Origin: Chryseobacterium sp. MYb7
GTDB lineage: Bacteria; Bacteroidota; Bacteroidia; Flavobacteriales; Weeksellaceae
Assembly: GCF_002979455.1 (NCBI RefSeq)
Contig: NZ_PCOU01000011.1
Location: 1-64,000 of the forward strand
Reading direction: 5' to 3'
Length of the DNA: 64,000 bases
A program made the position numbers and the translations under genes. How positions within the stretch are numbered: position 1 is the first letter of the stretch; the number at the start of each line of letters is the position of its first letter. The notes under the pieces were generated by a model. It saw only the letters and a list, made by a program, of their open reading frames with translations, was not told the origin of the DNA and made no database searches. This document shows positions 43,999 through 53,905 of the stretch, piece after piece.

Positions 43999-44892
43999 AT
44001 GTATCATAACCCCGTTTTGTTGAAGCAGAGTGTTGATGATTTGGTGACGAATCCTGACGGAATATATGTGGACTGCACCTTTGGAGGCGGAGGCCATTCA
44101 AGAGAAATCTTGAGCAGACTTTCCGACAAAGGGAGATTGTTCAGTTTTGATCAGGACCTGGATGCACTTAAAAATACAATTGATGACCCCAGATTTACAT
44201 TGGTTAATCAGAATTTCAGGTTTCTGGAAAACTCATTGCTGATGTACGGAGTTCCTCAGGTGGATGGTGTTTTGGCTGACCTGGGCGTTTCTTCACATCA
44301 GTTTGATGAAGCAGACAGAGGTTTTTCCACAAGAAGCAATGCTCCTTTGGATATGAGAATGAATGTAATGCAGAATCTGGACGCCAAAAGAGTAATTAAT
44401 GAATATGAAGAAAGTGAACTTGCTGATCTTTTCTACCATTACGGAGAATTAAGAGAAGCAAGAAAACTGGCAAGAGAAATCGTTCACCACAGAAAAACTA
44501 AAAGTATAGATACTACGGAAGATCTGAAAAAATTATTCAGTTACATTCCGCCTCACAAAGTGAATAAGTTCTATGCCCAGCTTTTTCAGGCGATAAGAAT
44601 TGAAGTAAACCAGGAACTTGAAGTATTAAAAGAAATGCTGGTTCAGGCTTACAATGTTTTAAAACCGGAAGGAAGATTAGTCGTTATTTCTTACCACTCT
44701 CTGGAAGACCGTTTGGTAAAAAGATTCCTGAAAAACGGAATGTTCGAAGGAGAACCGGAAAGAGATATCTACGGAAATTATAAAAAGGCATTCGAATTGA
44801 TAAAGAGTAAAGCAATCATTCCTGACGATCAGGAGATCGAAGAAAACTCAAGAGCAAGAAGTGCCAAGATGAGAACAGGAATTAAAGTATAA
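43999..44892 (+). CDS. rsmH: 16S rRNA (cytosine1402-N4)-methyltransferase
   Basis: A 297-residue RsmH (MraW) enzyme that methylates N4 of C1402 in 16S rRNA. It carries the SAM motif DCTFGGGGHSREIL (residues about 25-38), LADLGVSSHQFD and the C-terminal VISYHSLEDRLVKRF. Length and order after mraZ are standard. Confidence 0.97.
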   Translation: MYHNPVLLKQSVDDLVTNPDGIYVDCTFGGGGHSREILSRLSDKGRLFSFDQDLDALKNTIDDPRFTLVNQNFRFLENSLLMYGVPQVDGVLADLGVSSHQFDEADRGFSTRSNAPLDMRMNVMQNLDAKRVINEYEESELADLFYHYGELREARKLAREIVHHRKTKSIDTTEDLKKLFSYIPPHKVNKFYAQLFQAIRIEVNQELEVLKEMLVQAYNVLKPEGRLVVISYHSLEDRLVKRFLKNGMFEGEPERDIYGNYKKAFELIKSKAIIPDDQEIEENSRARSAKMRTGIKV

Positions 44893-44988
44893 TAATGAAT
44901 GAGTGAATCGTCAATAGTGAATTTTTAAAATAAAATTGACAATTGACAAACAAAGTGAATTCACTGCGAAGCAAATTGACATTATAAA
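44893..44988 (+). repeat. Low-complexity spacer between rsmH and ftsL-like
   Basis: Made of imperfect repeats such as AATTGACAATTGACAAA and GTGAATTCACTGCGAAGCAAATTGACA. No gene. Confidence 0.4.
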
Positions 44989-45354
44989 TTGGCAAAAAGA
45001 ACAACAAATCGCCCCCAGAAAAGACTCACTTTTATAGATATTATAAAAGGAAACTTTCTGAATCGTGATGAGATCAAAATACATTACAGGTATTTTCTCT
45101 TGTTGTTTATCCTGATGATGGCCATGATTTATACGAACCATCTCGTCAATAAAAAAATAAAAATTGTAAACGCCTTAAAGGAAGAAACAGAAGAATATAA
45201 ATCGAGAAATGCTTACGCCCAGAGTAAGCTGATCAAAGTAAAAATGGAATCAGAGCTGGGGAAAGAGGTCGCCCGGGATTCATTAATGACCCTGGAAAAC
45301 CACCCTCACAAATTGCTAATAAAACTGGACAGTACAGATGCAAAAGCAAAATGA
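44989..45354 (+). CDS. FtsL-like division protein
   Basis: A 121-residue protein starting with TTG (MAKRTTNRPQKR); no ATG gives a suitable N-terminus. It has a basic cytoplasmic start, one TM helix (about residues 35-52) and a periplasmic helical coiled-coil region, the layout of FtsL. Sequence identity to enterobacterial FtsL is too low to see by eye, so position (rsmH - this - ftsI) is the main evidence. It would act with FtsQ and a FtsB-like partner in the divisome. Its end overlaps ftsI by 17 bp. Confidence 0.8.
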   Translation: MAKRTTNRPQKRLTFIDIIKGNFLNRDEIKIHYRYFLLLFILMMAMIYTNHLVNKKIKIVNALKEETEEYKSRNAYAQSKLIKVKMESELGKEVARDSLMTLENHPHKLLIKLDSTDAKAK

Positions 45355-47329
45355 ATACGACAATAAACGTAAGAAAACGTTACGATGGGGCTACCTCTTT
45401 GCAGTGGTAGCTTTGTGCGTGTTTGTCATGTTCCTGGCACGAATTGTCATCCTACAGAACACCAATGTCCAGGAAATAAAAGATGATTACATTAATAAAA
45501 ACTATCGTGAAGCTACTTTAAAAGCTGCCCGCGGTAATCTTTTTGCTTCCGACGGTTCTATTCTCGCCACAACTGTGATGCGATATGACATCTATCTTGA
45601 TTTCAAAACAATGAAAGATACGGTGTACTCCAATAACATCGGAGCATTAACTGATTCCCTGAGCAAAATGTTCGGAAAATCCAGAGGAGAATTCAGACAG
45701 AAGTTTGATGAGCAGAAGAAAAAGAAAAACCAATACTATACTCTGGTAAAAGGACTGGATTTCGATCAATACGACAGAATCCGAAAGTTTCCTATCTTCA
45801 AAAGAGGAAAAAACAAAGGAGGATTTATTGTTGACAGAAACTATAAAAGAGAATTGGCCACTTCAGAAATCGGAGCCGGAACCATCGGTATGGATAACGG
45901 AGAGCTTAGATCAGGATTGGAAGGAGCTTTCTCAAAATATTTAACCGGAACAGACGGAAAAAGATTAGAACAGAGAATCAATTCATCTCAATGGAAACCT
46001 ATTGACTTCTGGAAAGTTCAGGAGCCGGTAGACGGAGAAGATGTTTATACTACCTTAGACCTTAGAATTCAAGACATTGCACACTCCGCTCTTGAGAAGC
46101 AGCTGATTAATTTCGAAGCTAAACACGGTACTGTAATCGTCATGGAAGTAGAAACCGGAAAAGTACGTGCCCTTGTTAATTTAAGAAGAACAGAAGAAGG
46201 AGAATACGAAGACTCTTACAACTACGCTCTGAAAGATAATATTGAGCCCGGATCAACTTTTAAAACCATTTCGCTTCTGGCCGCAATGGATGATGGATTC
46301 ATCGATGAAAACACAACGGTAAACGTAGGAAACGGAGTCTGGGTATATGCAAAACAGAGAATCTCTGACGGCCACGGAGGAGGAACATATGATATCAGTG
46401 ATGTATTGGCAAAGTCCAGTAACGTAGGAACTTCAAAGCTGATTACAAAATATTATGCAGAGAAACCGCAGATTTTCCTTGACCACCTGAGACGTTGGAA
46501 ATTATTCGACAAAATGGATATAGAGCTTCCAGGAATTACAAAACCGAAGATCGTAACTCCACAGAATAAAAGATGGAATGCTGCAACACTAGCCTCTATT
46601 TCTTACGGATATTCTTCCAATATCAACCTGCTGCAATTGACAACTTTCTACAACGGAGTTGCTAATGGAGGAAAAATGCTTAAGCCTTTATTCATTGATA
46701 AAATCATGAAAGACGGTAAAGTAATGTACAATGCCAAACCCGAAGTAATGGTGAACAAAATGGCCTCTGAAAAAGCCATTAAAATGATGACCAGCGCTTT
46801 AACCAAAGCCGTAGAAAAAGGAACAGGACGAAGCATCTTTACTCCTAACCTGAAAATGGCAGGAAAAACAGGAACCGCAAGATTTGAATACTGGCTGCCA
46901 GGTCCAATGAAGTACCGTGCATCCTTTGCAGGATTTTATCCGGCTGACGCTCCAAAATATACTTGTTATGTAATGATTAGTGAGCCTAACACAGCAAAAG
47001 GATTTTATGGAGGTTCCGTTTCAGCACCGGTGTTTAAAGAAATTGCAGGAAAGACATTCCTAAAAACACCTCAGAATATTGAAAAAGAAATGCTCGTAGA
47101 CAAAAAGGTAAACCTGAGCAAAATGGTGGAACCTAACGTTAAAGTAGCAGTAAATGATAAGCAGATGCCTAATGTAGTGGGATTAATCGGGAAAAACGTA
47201 ATTCCACAGTTGGAAAACTTAGGCTACCGTGTCGATTATAAAGGAGTAGGAAGAATTAAAGAACAATTCCCTCTGGAAGGCACAACGATCAGTAAAAACC
47301 AGAGAATTTATTTATCTCTGCAAAATTAA
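45338..47329 (+). CDS. ftsI: Division-specific penicillin-binding protein
   Basis: A 663-residue class B PBP (FtsI/PBP3-like transpeptidase) for septal peptidoglycan. It has an N-terminal TM helix (about residues 15-36) and a pedestal region. The transpeptidase domain shows the motifs EPGSTFK (SxxK), KSSNVG (SxN) and AGKTGTAR (KTG). One C-terminal PASTA domain follows (from about residue 610, MPNVVGLIGKNVIPQLENLGY). PASTA is common in Bacteroidota and Gram-positive FtsI but absent in E. coli. The start overlaps the ftsL-like gene. Confidence 0.94.
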   Translation: MQKQNEYDNKRKKTLRWGYLFAVVALCVFVMFLARIVILQNTNVQEIKDDYINKNYREATLKAARGNLFASDGSILATTVMRYDIYLDFKTMKDTVYSNNIGALTDSLSKMFGKSRGEFRQKFDEQKKKKNQYYTLVKGLDFDQYDRIRKFPIFKRGKNKGGFIVDRNYKRELATSEIGAGTIGMDNGELRSGLEGAFSKYLTGTDGKRLEQRINSSQWKPIDFWKVQEPVDGEDVYTTLDLRIQDIAHSALEKQLINFEAKHGTVIVMEVETGKVRALVNLRRTEEGEYEDSYNYALKDNIEPGSTFKTISLLAAMDDGFIDENTTVNVGNGVWVYAKQRISDGHGGGTYDISDVLAKSSNVGTSKLITKYYAEKPQIFLDHLRRWKLFDKMDIELPGITKPKIVTPQNKRWNAATLASISYGYSSNINLLQLTTFYNGVANGGKMLKPLFIDKIMKDGKVMYNAKPEVMVNKMASEKAIKMMTSALTKAVEKGTGRSIFTPNLKMAGKTGTARFEYWLPGPMKYRASFAGFYPADAPKYTCYVMISEPNTAKGFYGGSVSAPVFKEIAGKTFLKTPQNIEKEMLVDKKVNLSKMVEPNVKVAVNDKQMPNVVGLIGKNVIPQLENLGYRVDYKGVGRIKEQFPLEGTTISKNQRIYLSLQN

Positions 47330-47386
47330 AACAAGGTTTCAAAAGGACCATTTAAACCCAAATAGGGCAAAGCCTTATTGATAAAG

Positions 47387-48847
47387 ATGATTATAACAGA
47401 ATTAGTAAACAGAATCCCAGTCTTGGAAATTCACGGTGATAGCAGCCGTGAGGTTACTGAATTGGTGATCGACAGCAGAAAGGTTACAGAAAACTCTCTT
47501 TACATTGCTATGAGGGGAACCGTAGTGGATGGTCATTCATTCATTGCATCTGCTATTGAAAAAGGAGCTGCCGCAATCGTTTGCGAAGAATTCCCTGAAA
47601 CATTGGCTGAAAATGTAACTTATGTTCAGGTAAAAGATTCATCTAAAGCCTTAGGTCACCTTGCCTCTAATTTCTATGGAAATCCTTCACAGAAGCTGAA
47701 ACTGATAGGAGTTACAGGAACCAACGGAAAAACATCTGTTTCTACCCTTCTTTTTGACGTCTTCAAAAATCTGGGATACCCAGCAGCTCTACTTTCTACT
47801 GTTGAAATCAGAATTGGTGAAGAGATTATTCCAGCAACCCACACCACTCCTGATGTGATTACGATCAACAGGATTTTAGCGGAAGCCTTAGAAAAAGGAT
47901 GTGAATTTGCCTTCATGGAAGTAAGCTCACATGGAATTGCCCAAAACAGAATTGAAGGATTACATTTCAAAATAGCAGGCTTTACGAACCTTACTCATGA
48001 TCATTTAGATTATCATAAAACATTCGAAGAATATTTAAAAACAAAGAAAAGATTCTTCGATCAATTAGAAGATACAGCCATTGCCATCACCAATGTGGAT
48101 GACAAAAATGGCAACGTCATGCTTCAGAACACGAAGGCTACCAAAAAGTCTTACGCCCTGAAAACCATGGCAGATTACCACGGAAAATTATTGGAAGTGG
48201 ATTTCAACGGAATGCTGTTGAACTTCAACGGAAAAGAATTCTGGACGACATTAACCGGAAAATTTAACGTATACAATCTGTTGCTTGTATTCGGGATTGC
48301 TGAAGAACTAGGTTTCGGGCAGGATGAAATTCTTCAGGCCATCAGCAAATTAAAAAGAGTTTCCGGAAGATTTGAAACCTTCAAATCCGATGGTGGAATT
48401 TTCTTTATCGTAGACTATGCACATACTCCGGATGCTTTGGAAAACATTCTGGACAGTATTAACGATATCAGAACCAAAAACGAAAGATTAATTACCGTAT
48501 TTGGCTGCGGAGGAGACAGAGATCACTCCAAAAGGCCTGAAATGGGAAATATTGCCACTAAAAAATCAACGCTGGCAATCATCACTTCAGATAATCCTAG
48601 AACAGAAGATCCTGCACAGATCATCAAAGAAATTGAAGCAGGTGTTGAACCTCAAAACTTCAGCAAATACACTTCAATTCCGGACAGAAAAGAAGCCATA
48701 AAAATGGCCATAAAGTTTGCAGAACCTAAAGATATTGTCTTAGTTGCCGGAAAAGGCCACGAGACCTATCAGGATATAAATGGTGTAAAACATCATTTTG
48801 ATGACAAAGAAGTAATTAATGAGCTTTGGAAATTAATGAGCAAGTAA
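47387..48847 (+). CDS. murE: UDP-MurNAc-tripeptide synthetase, mDAP-type
   Basis: A 486-residue MurE ligase adding the third amino acid to UDP-MurNAc-L-Ala-D-Glu with ATP. The P-loop is GVTGTNGKTS, and the substrate motif DNPRTEDP (SDNPR) indicates meso-diaminopimelate rather than lysine. ATG 47387 is used; a TTG three codons earlier adds MIK and is less likely. Cytoplasmic. Confidence 0.95.
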   Translation: MIITELVNRIPVLEIHGDSSREVTELVIDSRKVTENSLYIAMRGTVVDGHSFIASAIEKGAAAIVCEEFPETLAENVTYVQVKDSSKALGHLASNFYGNPSQKLKLIGVTGTNGKTSVSTLLFDVFKNLGYPAALLSTVEIRIGEEIIPATHTTPDVITINRILAEALEKGCEFAFMEVSSHGIAQNRIEGLHFKIAGFTNLTHDHLDYHKTFEEYLKTKKRFFDQLEDTAIAITNVDDKNGNVMLQNTKATKKSYALKTMADYHGKLLEVDFNGMLLNFNGKEFWTTLTGKFNVYNLLLVFGIAEELGFGQDEILQAISKLKRVSGRFETFKSDGGIFFIVDYAHTPDALENILDSINDIRTKNERLITVFGCGGDRDHSKRPEMGNIATKKSTLAIITSDNPRTEDPAQIIKEIEAGVEPQNFSKYTSIPDRKEAIKMAIKFAEPKDIVLVAGKGHETYQDINGVKHHFDDKEVINELWKLMSK

Positions 48848-48901
48848 ATTACAAACGATAATTGATCAATTATCAATGATTATTTATTAACAATTGAAAC
48901 T
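48848..48901 (+). repeat. AT-rich palindromic spacer
   Basis: Contains the perfect 16-bp palindrome ATAATTGATCAATTAT (48858-48873) and related pieces. The same ATTGATCAATTATCAAT texture appears at 57765-57810. Confidence 0.45.
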
Positions 48902-50143
48902 ATGCTATACTATCTATACGAATATCTAACCGACCATGGAATTCACGTTCCGGGATTAGGAATGTTGAAATACATCTCCTTCCGTGCCGGAATGGCTGTA
49001 TTATTCTCTCTCATTATTGCTCTTGTCTACGGAAAAAGAGTAATCAATTACCTGAGAACAAAACAAATGGGTGAATTGGTACGTGATCTTGGATTGGATG
49101 GCCAAAAACAAAAAGAAGGAACTCCTACTATGGGAGGACTTATCATTATTTTGGCAACCATTATTCCGGTATTGCTGTTTACAAGAATCACCAATGTGTA
49201 CATTGTGCTGCTGTTGGTTTCTATGTTTTGGATGGGTGCTATTGGTTTCCTTGACGATTATTTAAAGAAAATCAAAAAAAATAAAGATGGTTTAAGTGGT
49301 AAATTCAAAATTGTAGGGCAGGTCGGATTAGGACTAATTGTCGGAATTACAATGTATTTCCACCCGGACATTACGGTTAAAAGAAAATATGCAGATGCTA
49401 AAGTAGTGAACAGAAACAATGTAGAGCAAAACTTTATGCCCACAGAAAAAATTACTGTTTCTACCGTTCCTTTTGCAAAGAATAACGAGTTTGATTATAG
49501 CGGAATTTTATTTTGGATGAATGATAAAGATGCCCATGAGTGGGCATGGATTGTATTTATTCCTATTGTGATCTTCATTGTAACTGCCGTTTCAAACGGA
49601 GCCAATATCACAGACGGAATTGACGGTCTGGCAGCAGGAACGAGTGCCATTATACTCCTCACGCTGGCTCTTTTCGCTTATCTTTCAGGGAATATCATCT
49701 TTGCAGATTATCTCAATATCATGTTCCTTCCAAATATGGGAGAAACCACCATTTTTGCCGTGGCAATGGTAGGTGCCGTGATCGGATTCTTCTGGTACAA
49801 TACCTATCCTGCACAAGTTTTCATGGGTGATACCGGAAGTTTGATGCTTGGAGGGGTGATTGCCGTTTTAGCCATTATTTTAAGAAAAGAATTGCTGATT
49901 CCTGTATTATGCGGAATCTTCTTGATTGAAAACGTATCTGTAATGCTTCAGGTCGTAGTTTTCAAATACAGAAAAAGAAAATTCGGGTTGGAATACGCCC
50001 AAAACAATAGACTATTCAAAATGTCACCATTACACCACCATTATCAGAAAGAAGGATTTCACGAAAGTAAAATCGTAAACAGAATGATCATCATCGGGGT
50101 AATACTGGCTATTGTATGTCTGATCACATTAAAAATGAGATAA
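48902..50143 (+). CDS. mraY: Phospho-MurNAc-pentapeptide transferase
   Basis: A 413-residue integral membrane enzyme that makes lipid I from UDP-MurNAc-pentapeptide and undecaprenyl phosphate. Motifs are [27 protein letters not shown] and [10 protein letters not shown], plus the HHHYQKEGF block near the C-terminus. It is longer than E. coli MraY (360) because of an insertion after about residue 155 that is seen in Bacteroidota. About ten TM helices. Confidence 0.96.
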   Translation: MLYYLYEYLTDHGIHVPGLGMLKYISFRAGMAVLFSLIIALVYGKRVINYLRTKQMGELVRDLGLDGQKQKEGTPTMGGLIIILATIIPVLLFTRITNVYIVLLLVSMFWMGAIGFLDDYLKKIKKNKDGLSGKFKIVGQVGLGLIVGITMYFHPDITVKRKYADAKVVNRNNVEQNFMPTEKITVSTVPFAKNNEFDYSGILFWMNDKDAHEWAWIVFIPIVIFIVTAVSNGANITDGIDGLAAGTSAIILLTLALFAYLSGNIIFADYLNIMFLPNMGETTIFAVAMVGAVIGFFWYNTYPAQVFMGDTGSLMLGGVIAVLAIILRKELLIPVLCGIFLIENVSVMLQVVVFKYRKRKFGLEYAQNNRLFKMSPLHHHYQKEGFHESKIVNRMIIIGVILAIVCLITLKMR

Positions 50144-50205
50144 AAATTAAAAGCTGTAAGCAATAAGCGTAAAGCTTAAAGCCTACAGCATAAAGCTTTT
50201 ATAAT
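50144..50205 (+). repeat. Repetitive spacer before murD
   Basis: Consists of imperfect TAAGC/AAAGC repeats (GTAAGCAATAAGCGTAAAGC...), like the spacers at 7613-7738 and 59734-59823. Confidence 0.45.
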
Positions 50206-51552
50206 ATGAAAATAGTTGTTTTAGGAGGTGGAGAAAGCGGATGCGGAGCTGCTTATTTGGCTAAAAAGAAAGGTCTGGAAGTTTTTCTTTCAGATAAAGG
50301 AGCCATTAAAGATAACTATAAGCAGTTTCTTACCGATAATGAGATTGAATTTGAAGAAGGAAACCACAATGAAGAAAGGATTTTAAATGCTGACTGGATT
50401 GTAAAAAGTCCGGGAATTCCGAAAAAGGCAGACATTATTAATAAAATTCATCAAAAAGGAATCAGACTTTCCTCTGAAATTGAATTTGCTTCTGAGTTTA
50501 CAGACGCCAAGATCATTGCCATTACCGGAAGCAACGGAAAAACCACCACCACTTCCCTGATCTATTATATCCTGAAAAATGACGGATTGAATGTAGGCTT
50601 GGGAGGAAATATCGGATACAGCTTTGCCAAGCAGGTTGCAGATGAAAACCATGAATATTATGTACTGGAAGTAAGCTCTTTCCAGCTGGATGATATTCAG
50701 AATTTCAGACCTTATATTTCTTTATTGTTGAATCTGTCTCAGGACCATCTGGATCAATACAACTACAACTATGAAGAATATGCGTTGGCAAAATTCAGAA
50801 TCACTGAAAATCAGGAGAATGACAACTTCTTCATCTACAACAAAGATGATGAAATGAGTAAAAGTCTTCTTGAAAAGCTTGAAATAAAGGCTAAAATGAT
50901 TCCTTTCTCAATAAAAGAGAAGCTACCTGAAGGAGGTTTCATCAATGAAGATGAAATTGTGGTAAAAATGAAAGACCAATTCGCGATGAAAGTGGATGAA
51001 TTGTCTCTATTGGGAAATCACAATGTAGCCAACAGCCTGGCGGCATCCATTGCCGGTAAGATATTAAAAATCAACAATGAAAGCATCAGACATTCATTGA
51101 TGACCTTCCAGGCAGTAGAGCACAGATTGGAATTTGTGACTGAAATTGATAACGTAAAATACATCAACGACAGTAAAGCAACCAATGTAAATGCTACTTA
51201 CTATGCTTTAGAAAGTATGAAAACACCCACCGTATGGATTGTTGGTGGATTAGATAAAGGAAATGACTATACCGAAATTGAAGATTTAGTCAAAAGAAAA
51301 GTAAAGGCAATTGTTTGCCTTGGAGTAGATAACAAGAAGATCATCGATTTCTTTAAAGATAAAAAAGAACTTATCTATGATACTTCAAGCATGGAAGAAG
51401 CCGTGAGAGTTTCAAAATCACTGGCTAAAAAAGGTGATACCGTCTTATTATCTCCATGCTGCGCAAGCTTTGATTTATTCAAAAGCTATGAAGACAGAGG
51501 ACGCCAGTTTAAAAAACAGGTATTAAAAGCCAATGGCCATCAGCCAGAATAG
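50206..51552 (+). CDS. murD: UDP-MurNAc-L-Ala-D-Glu synthetase
   Basis: A 448-residue Mur ligase that adds D-glutamate. It has an N-terminal nucleotide-binding motif GGGESGCGAAYLA, the ATP motif ITGSNGKTTTT, LNLSQDHLD and the C-terminal domain with SPCCASFDLFKSYEDRG. Normal length; ftsW follows after 8 bp. Confidence 0.96.
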   Translation: MKIVVLGGGESGCGAAYLAKKKGLEVFLSDKGAIKDNYKQFLTDNEIEFEEGNHNEERILNADWIVKSPGIPKKADIINKIHQKGIRLSSEIEFASEFTDAKIIAITGSNGKTTTTSLIYYILKNDGLNVGLGGNIGYSFAKQVADENHEYYVLEVSSFQLDDIQNFRPYISLLLNLSQDHLDQYNYNYEEYALAKFRITENQENDNFFIYNKDDEMSKSLLEKLEIKAKMIPFSIKEKLPEGGFINEDEIVVKMKDQFAMKVDELSLLGNHNVANSLAASIAGKILKINNESIRHSLMTFQAVEHRLEFVTEIDNVKYINDSKATNVNATYYALESMKTPTVWIVGGLDKGNDYTEIEDLVKRKVKAIVCLGVDNKKIIDFFKDKKELIYDTSSMEEAVRVSKSLAKKGDTVLLSPCCASFDLFKSYEDRGRQFKKQVLKANGHQPE

Positions 51553-51560
51553 CATTAAAT

Positions 51561-52799
51561 ATGGACGAACAGAACACAGAAAGCAGATTTGAATTTCTAA
51601 AGGGCGATAAAGTACTTTGGATGGTCATCCTTGTGATCTCCATTTTCTCTATTTTCCCTGTATACTCTGCCAGTTCAAATCTCGAATACATTGTTAATAA
51701 CGGGACCACAACAGGTCACGTTATCAAACATATGTTCTTTGTAGTCTTGGGATTAGCAATTATGAGACTGGTAGGAACCATAAAATATGAATACATCGGA
51801 AAGCTCAGCAGCATCCTGCTCGGCCTTATGATTGTTCTGTTGATTGTTACCATGTTTACCGGACAAACCATTGATGGAGCCAGTGCTTCCAGATGGCTGA
51901 AAATCCCGGGAACACCCATCTCCTTCCAGCCTTCATCATTTGCTTTTTTAATGCTTATCATCTATCTGTGCAGATATTTGACCAAAAAGATCACCAGAGA
52001 AAGGCTTCCGATAGAGAATATCATGTACATTTTCGGGCCAATCCTGCTTGTTTTTGTATTGGTAGCCAAAGATAACGGGTCTACAGCATTAATGATTTTA
52101 ATGGTTTCCGTAGTGGTTCTTATCATTGGACAGCTTCACTGGAAATACATTGCAGGATTTATTTCTGCTTCATTTGTAGCCATTGTGTTATTTTTATTAA
52201 TAGCCCTGAATACGAACATGATTGGTGGAAACCGTGTGCATACATGGATGAGCCGTGTAGAAACATTTACCTCGAGCAAAGCAAAATCAGCCGATGTAGA
52301 TGATGAAAGTATAAAAGCAAAAAACTATCAGGTAATGCAGGCCAAAGCAGCTATTGTACATGGCGGAATTACCGGAATGGGACCAGGAAAAAGTGCATTG
52401 AAACAAATGCTGCCACAATCTGCCTCCGACTTTATTTTTGCGGTTATTGTAGAAGAATACGGAGTAATAGGAGCTGCTTTTCTGATCAGTTTATACCTGA
52501 TCATGATGATAAGGATTGTAATGATCGCCAGTAAAATGCCGGCATTTTTCGGATCGTTGCTCGTGCTCAGTCTCGGGGTAATGATCTTCATCCAGCTTTC
52601 GGTCAACATAGCCGTTGCCGTGAATCTTATCCCGGTAACAGGGCAGCCACTTCCTTTGATCAGTTATGGAGGAACCTCAATGCTGGTTACCTATTTGCAG
52701 TTAGGCATTATTTTAAATATAAGCTCAAGAATCCAGATTTATGATGAAGAAGGAATGGGCAAAAAACAAAGTATAGCAGAAATAAACGATATCGCTTAA
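51561..52799 (+). CDS. ftsW: Septal peptidoglycan polymerase FtsW
   Basis: A 412-residue SEDS-family glycosyltransferase with about ten TM helices that polymerises lipid II at the septum together with FtsI. Characteristic segments are GASASRWLKIPG (near residue 107) and PVTGQPLPLISYGGTSML near the C-terminal end. It lies one base before murG. Confidence 0.95.
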   Translation: MDEQNTESRFEFLKGDKVLWMVILVISIFSIFPVYSASSNLEYIVNNGTTTGHVIKHMFFVVLGLAIMRLVGTIKYEYIGKLSSILLGLMIVLLIVTMFTGQTIDGASASRWLKIPGTPISFQPSSFAFLMLIIYLCRYLTKKITRERLPIENIMYIFGPILLVFVLVAKDNGSTALMILMVSVVVLIIGQLHWKYIAGFISASFVAIVLFLLIALNTNMIGGNRVHTWMSRVETFTSSKAKSADVDDESIKAKNYQVMQAKAAIVHGGITGMGPGKSALKQMLPQSASDFIFAVIVEEYGVIGAAFLISLYLIMMIRIVMIASKMPAFFGSLLVLSLGVMIFIQLSVNIAVAVNLIPVTGQPLPLISYGGTSMLVTYLQLGIILNISSRIQIYDEEGMGKKQSIAEINDIA

Positions 52800-52800
52800 A

Positions 52801-53901
52801 ATGGACAAAAAATTGAAAATATTATTATCAGGCGGCGGAACAGGAGGTCATATCTTCCCGGCCATTGCCATTGCTGATGAAATCAGAAAAAGATTTCCTG
52901 ATGCAGAATTTTTGTTCATTGGTGCCAATGGAAAGATGGAAATGGAAAAAGTTCCGCAGGCAGGCTATAAAATTGAAGGAATTGATATTGCAGGAATCGA
53001 CAGAGGGAATCTGTTATCCAACCTGGGACTTCCTTTCAAGATCCTGAAAAGTTTATCAAAATCTAAAAGGATTATCAAAAACTTTGCTCCGGATTTTGCC
53101 GTAGGAACAGGAGGATTTGCTAGTGGCCCTGCTCTTTATGAAGCAAGCAAAATGGGAATTCCGATTTTCATACAGGAACAGAATGCCCATGCAGGAGTAA
53201 CGAATAAAATTTTAAGTAAGAAAGCTAAAGCTGTTTTCACGGCCTATCCAAAGGTAGAAGGTTTTCCGGCAGAGAAAATAAAATTCCTGGGAAATCCGAT
53301 TCGTGAAAATATAGTTTCAGGAATGCAGGATACCGCTAAGGCAAAAGAAAAAATGGGATTAAATAAAGACAAACTTACGATTCTGTCTGTAGGAGGCTCT
53401 TTAGGATCCAGAACATTGAATAATGCCTGGAAATCTCATTTAAAACAAATTGTAGATAAAGATTATCAGCTGATCTGGCAGACAGGAAAGCTTGATTATA
53501 AAGATATTTTAGAAGAAACAAAAGATACAGATACCCGAAATATTCAGATCCTTGAATTTATCAAAGATATGGAACTGGCTTATTCTGCAGCAGATATCAT
53601 TGTTTCCAGAGCCGGAGCTATTGCCATTTCAGAGTTGGCTGTAGCACAAAAACCAGTGCTTTTGGTACCTTTCCCTTTTGCAGCGGAAGATCATCAAACC
53701 AAAAATGCCATGAATCTGGTTGAAAAAAATGCAGCCAGAATGGTAAAAGACTCTGAAATGCAGGAAAAATTCTGGAACACATTATCAGAAATCTGCGAAA
53801 ATGAAAACATAAGAAAAGAAATGTCGGACAATCTCACCTATTTTGCCAAGCCAAACGCTGCAAAAGAGATTGTAGATGAGATTTTTAAAGTAATAAAATA
53901 A
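52801..53901 (+). CDS. murG: Lipid II synthase MurG
   Basis: A 366-residue glycosyltransferase that adds GlcNAc to lipid I at the inner leaflet of the inner membrane. The glycine-rich loop is SGGGTGGHIFPAIAIA (residues about 9-24), GTGGFASGP and EQNAHAGVTNK follow, and the UDP-GlcNAc-binding part contains SRAGAIAISELA. Confidence 0.96.
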   Translation: MDKKLKILLSGGGTGGHIFPAIAIADEIRKRFPDAEFLFIGANGKMEMEKVPQAGYKIEGIDIAGIDRGNLLSNLGLPFKILKSLSKSKRIIKNFAPDFAVGTGGFASGPALYEASKMGIPIFIQEQNAHAGVTNKILSKKAKAVFTAYPKVEGFPAEKIKFLGNPIRENIVSGMQDTAKAKEKMGLNKDKLTILSVGGSLGSRTLNNAWKSHLKQIVDKDYQLIWQTGKLDYKDILEETKDTDTRNIQILEFIKDMELAYSAADIIVSRAGAIAISELAVAQKPVLLVPFPFAAEDHQTKNAMNLVEKNAARMVKDSEMQEKFWNTLSEICENENIRKEMSDNLTYFAKPNAAKEIVDEIFKVIK

Positions 53902-53905
53902 ATCA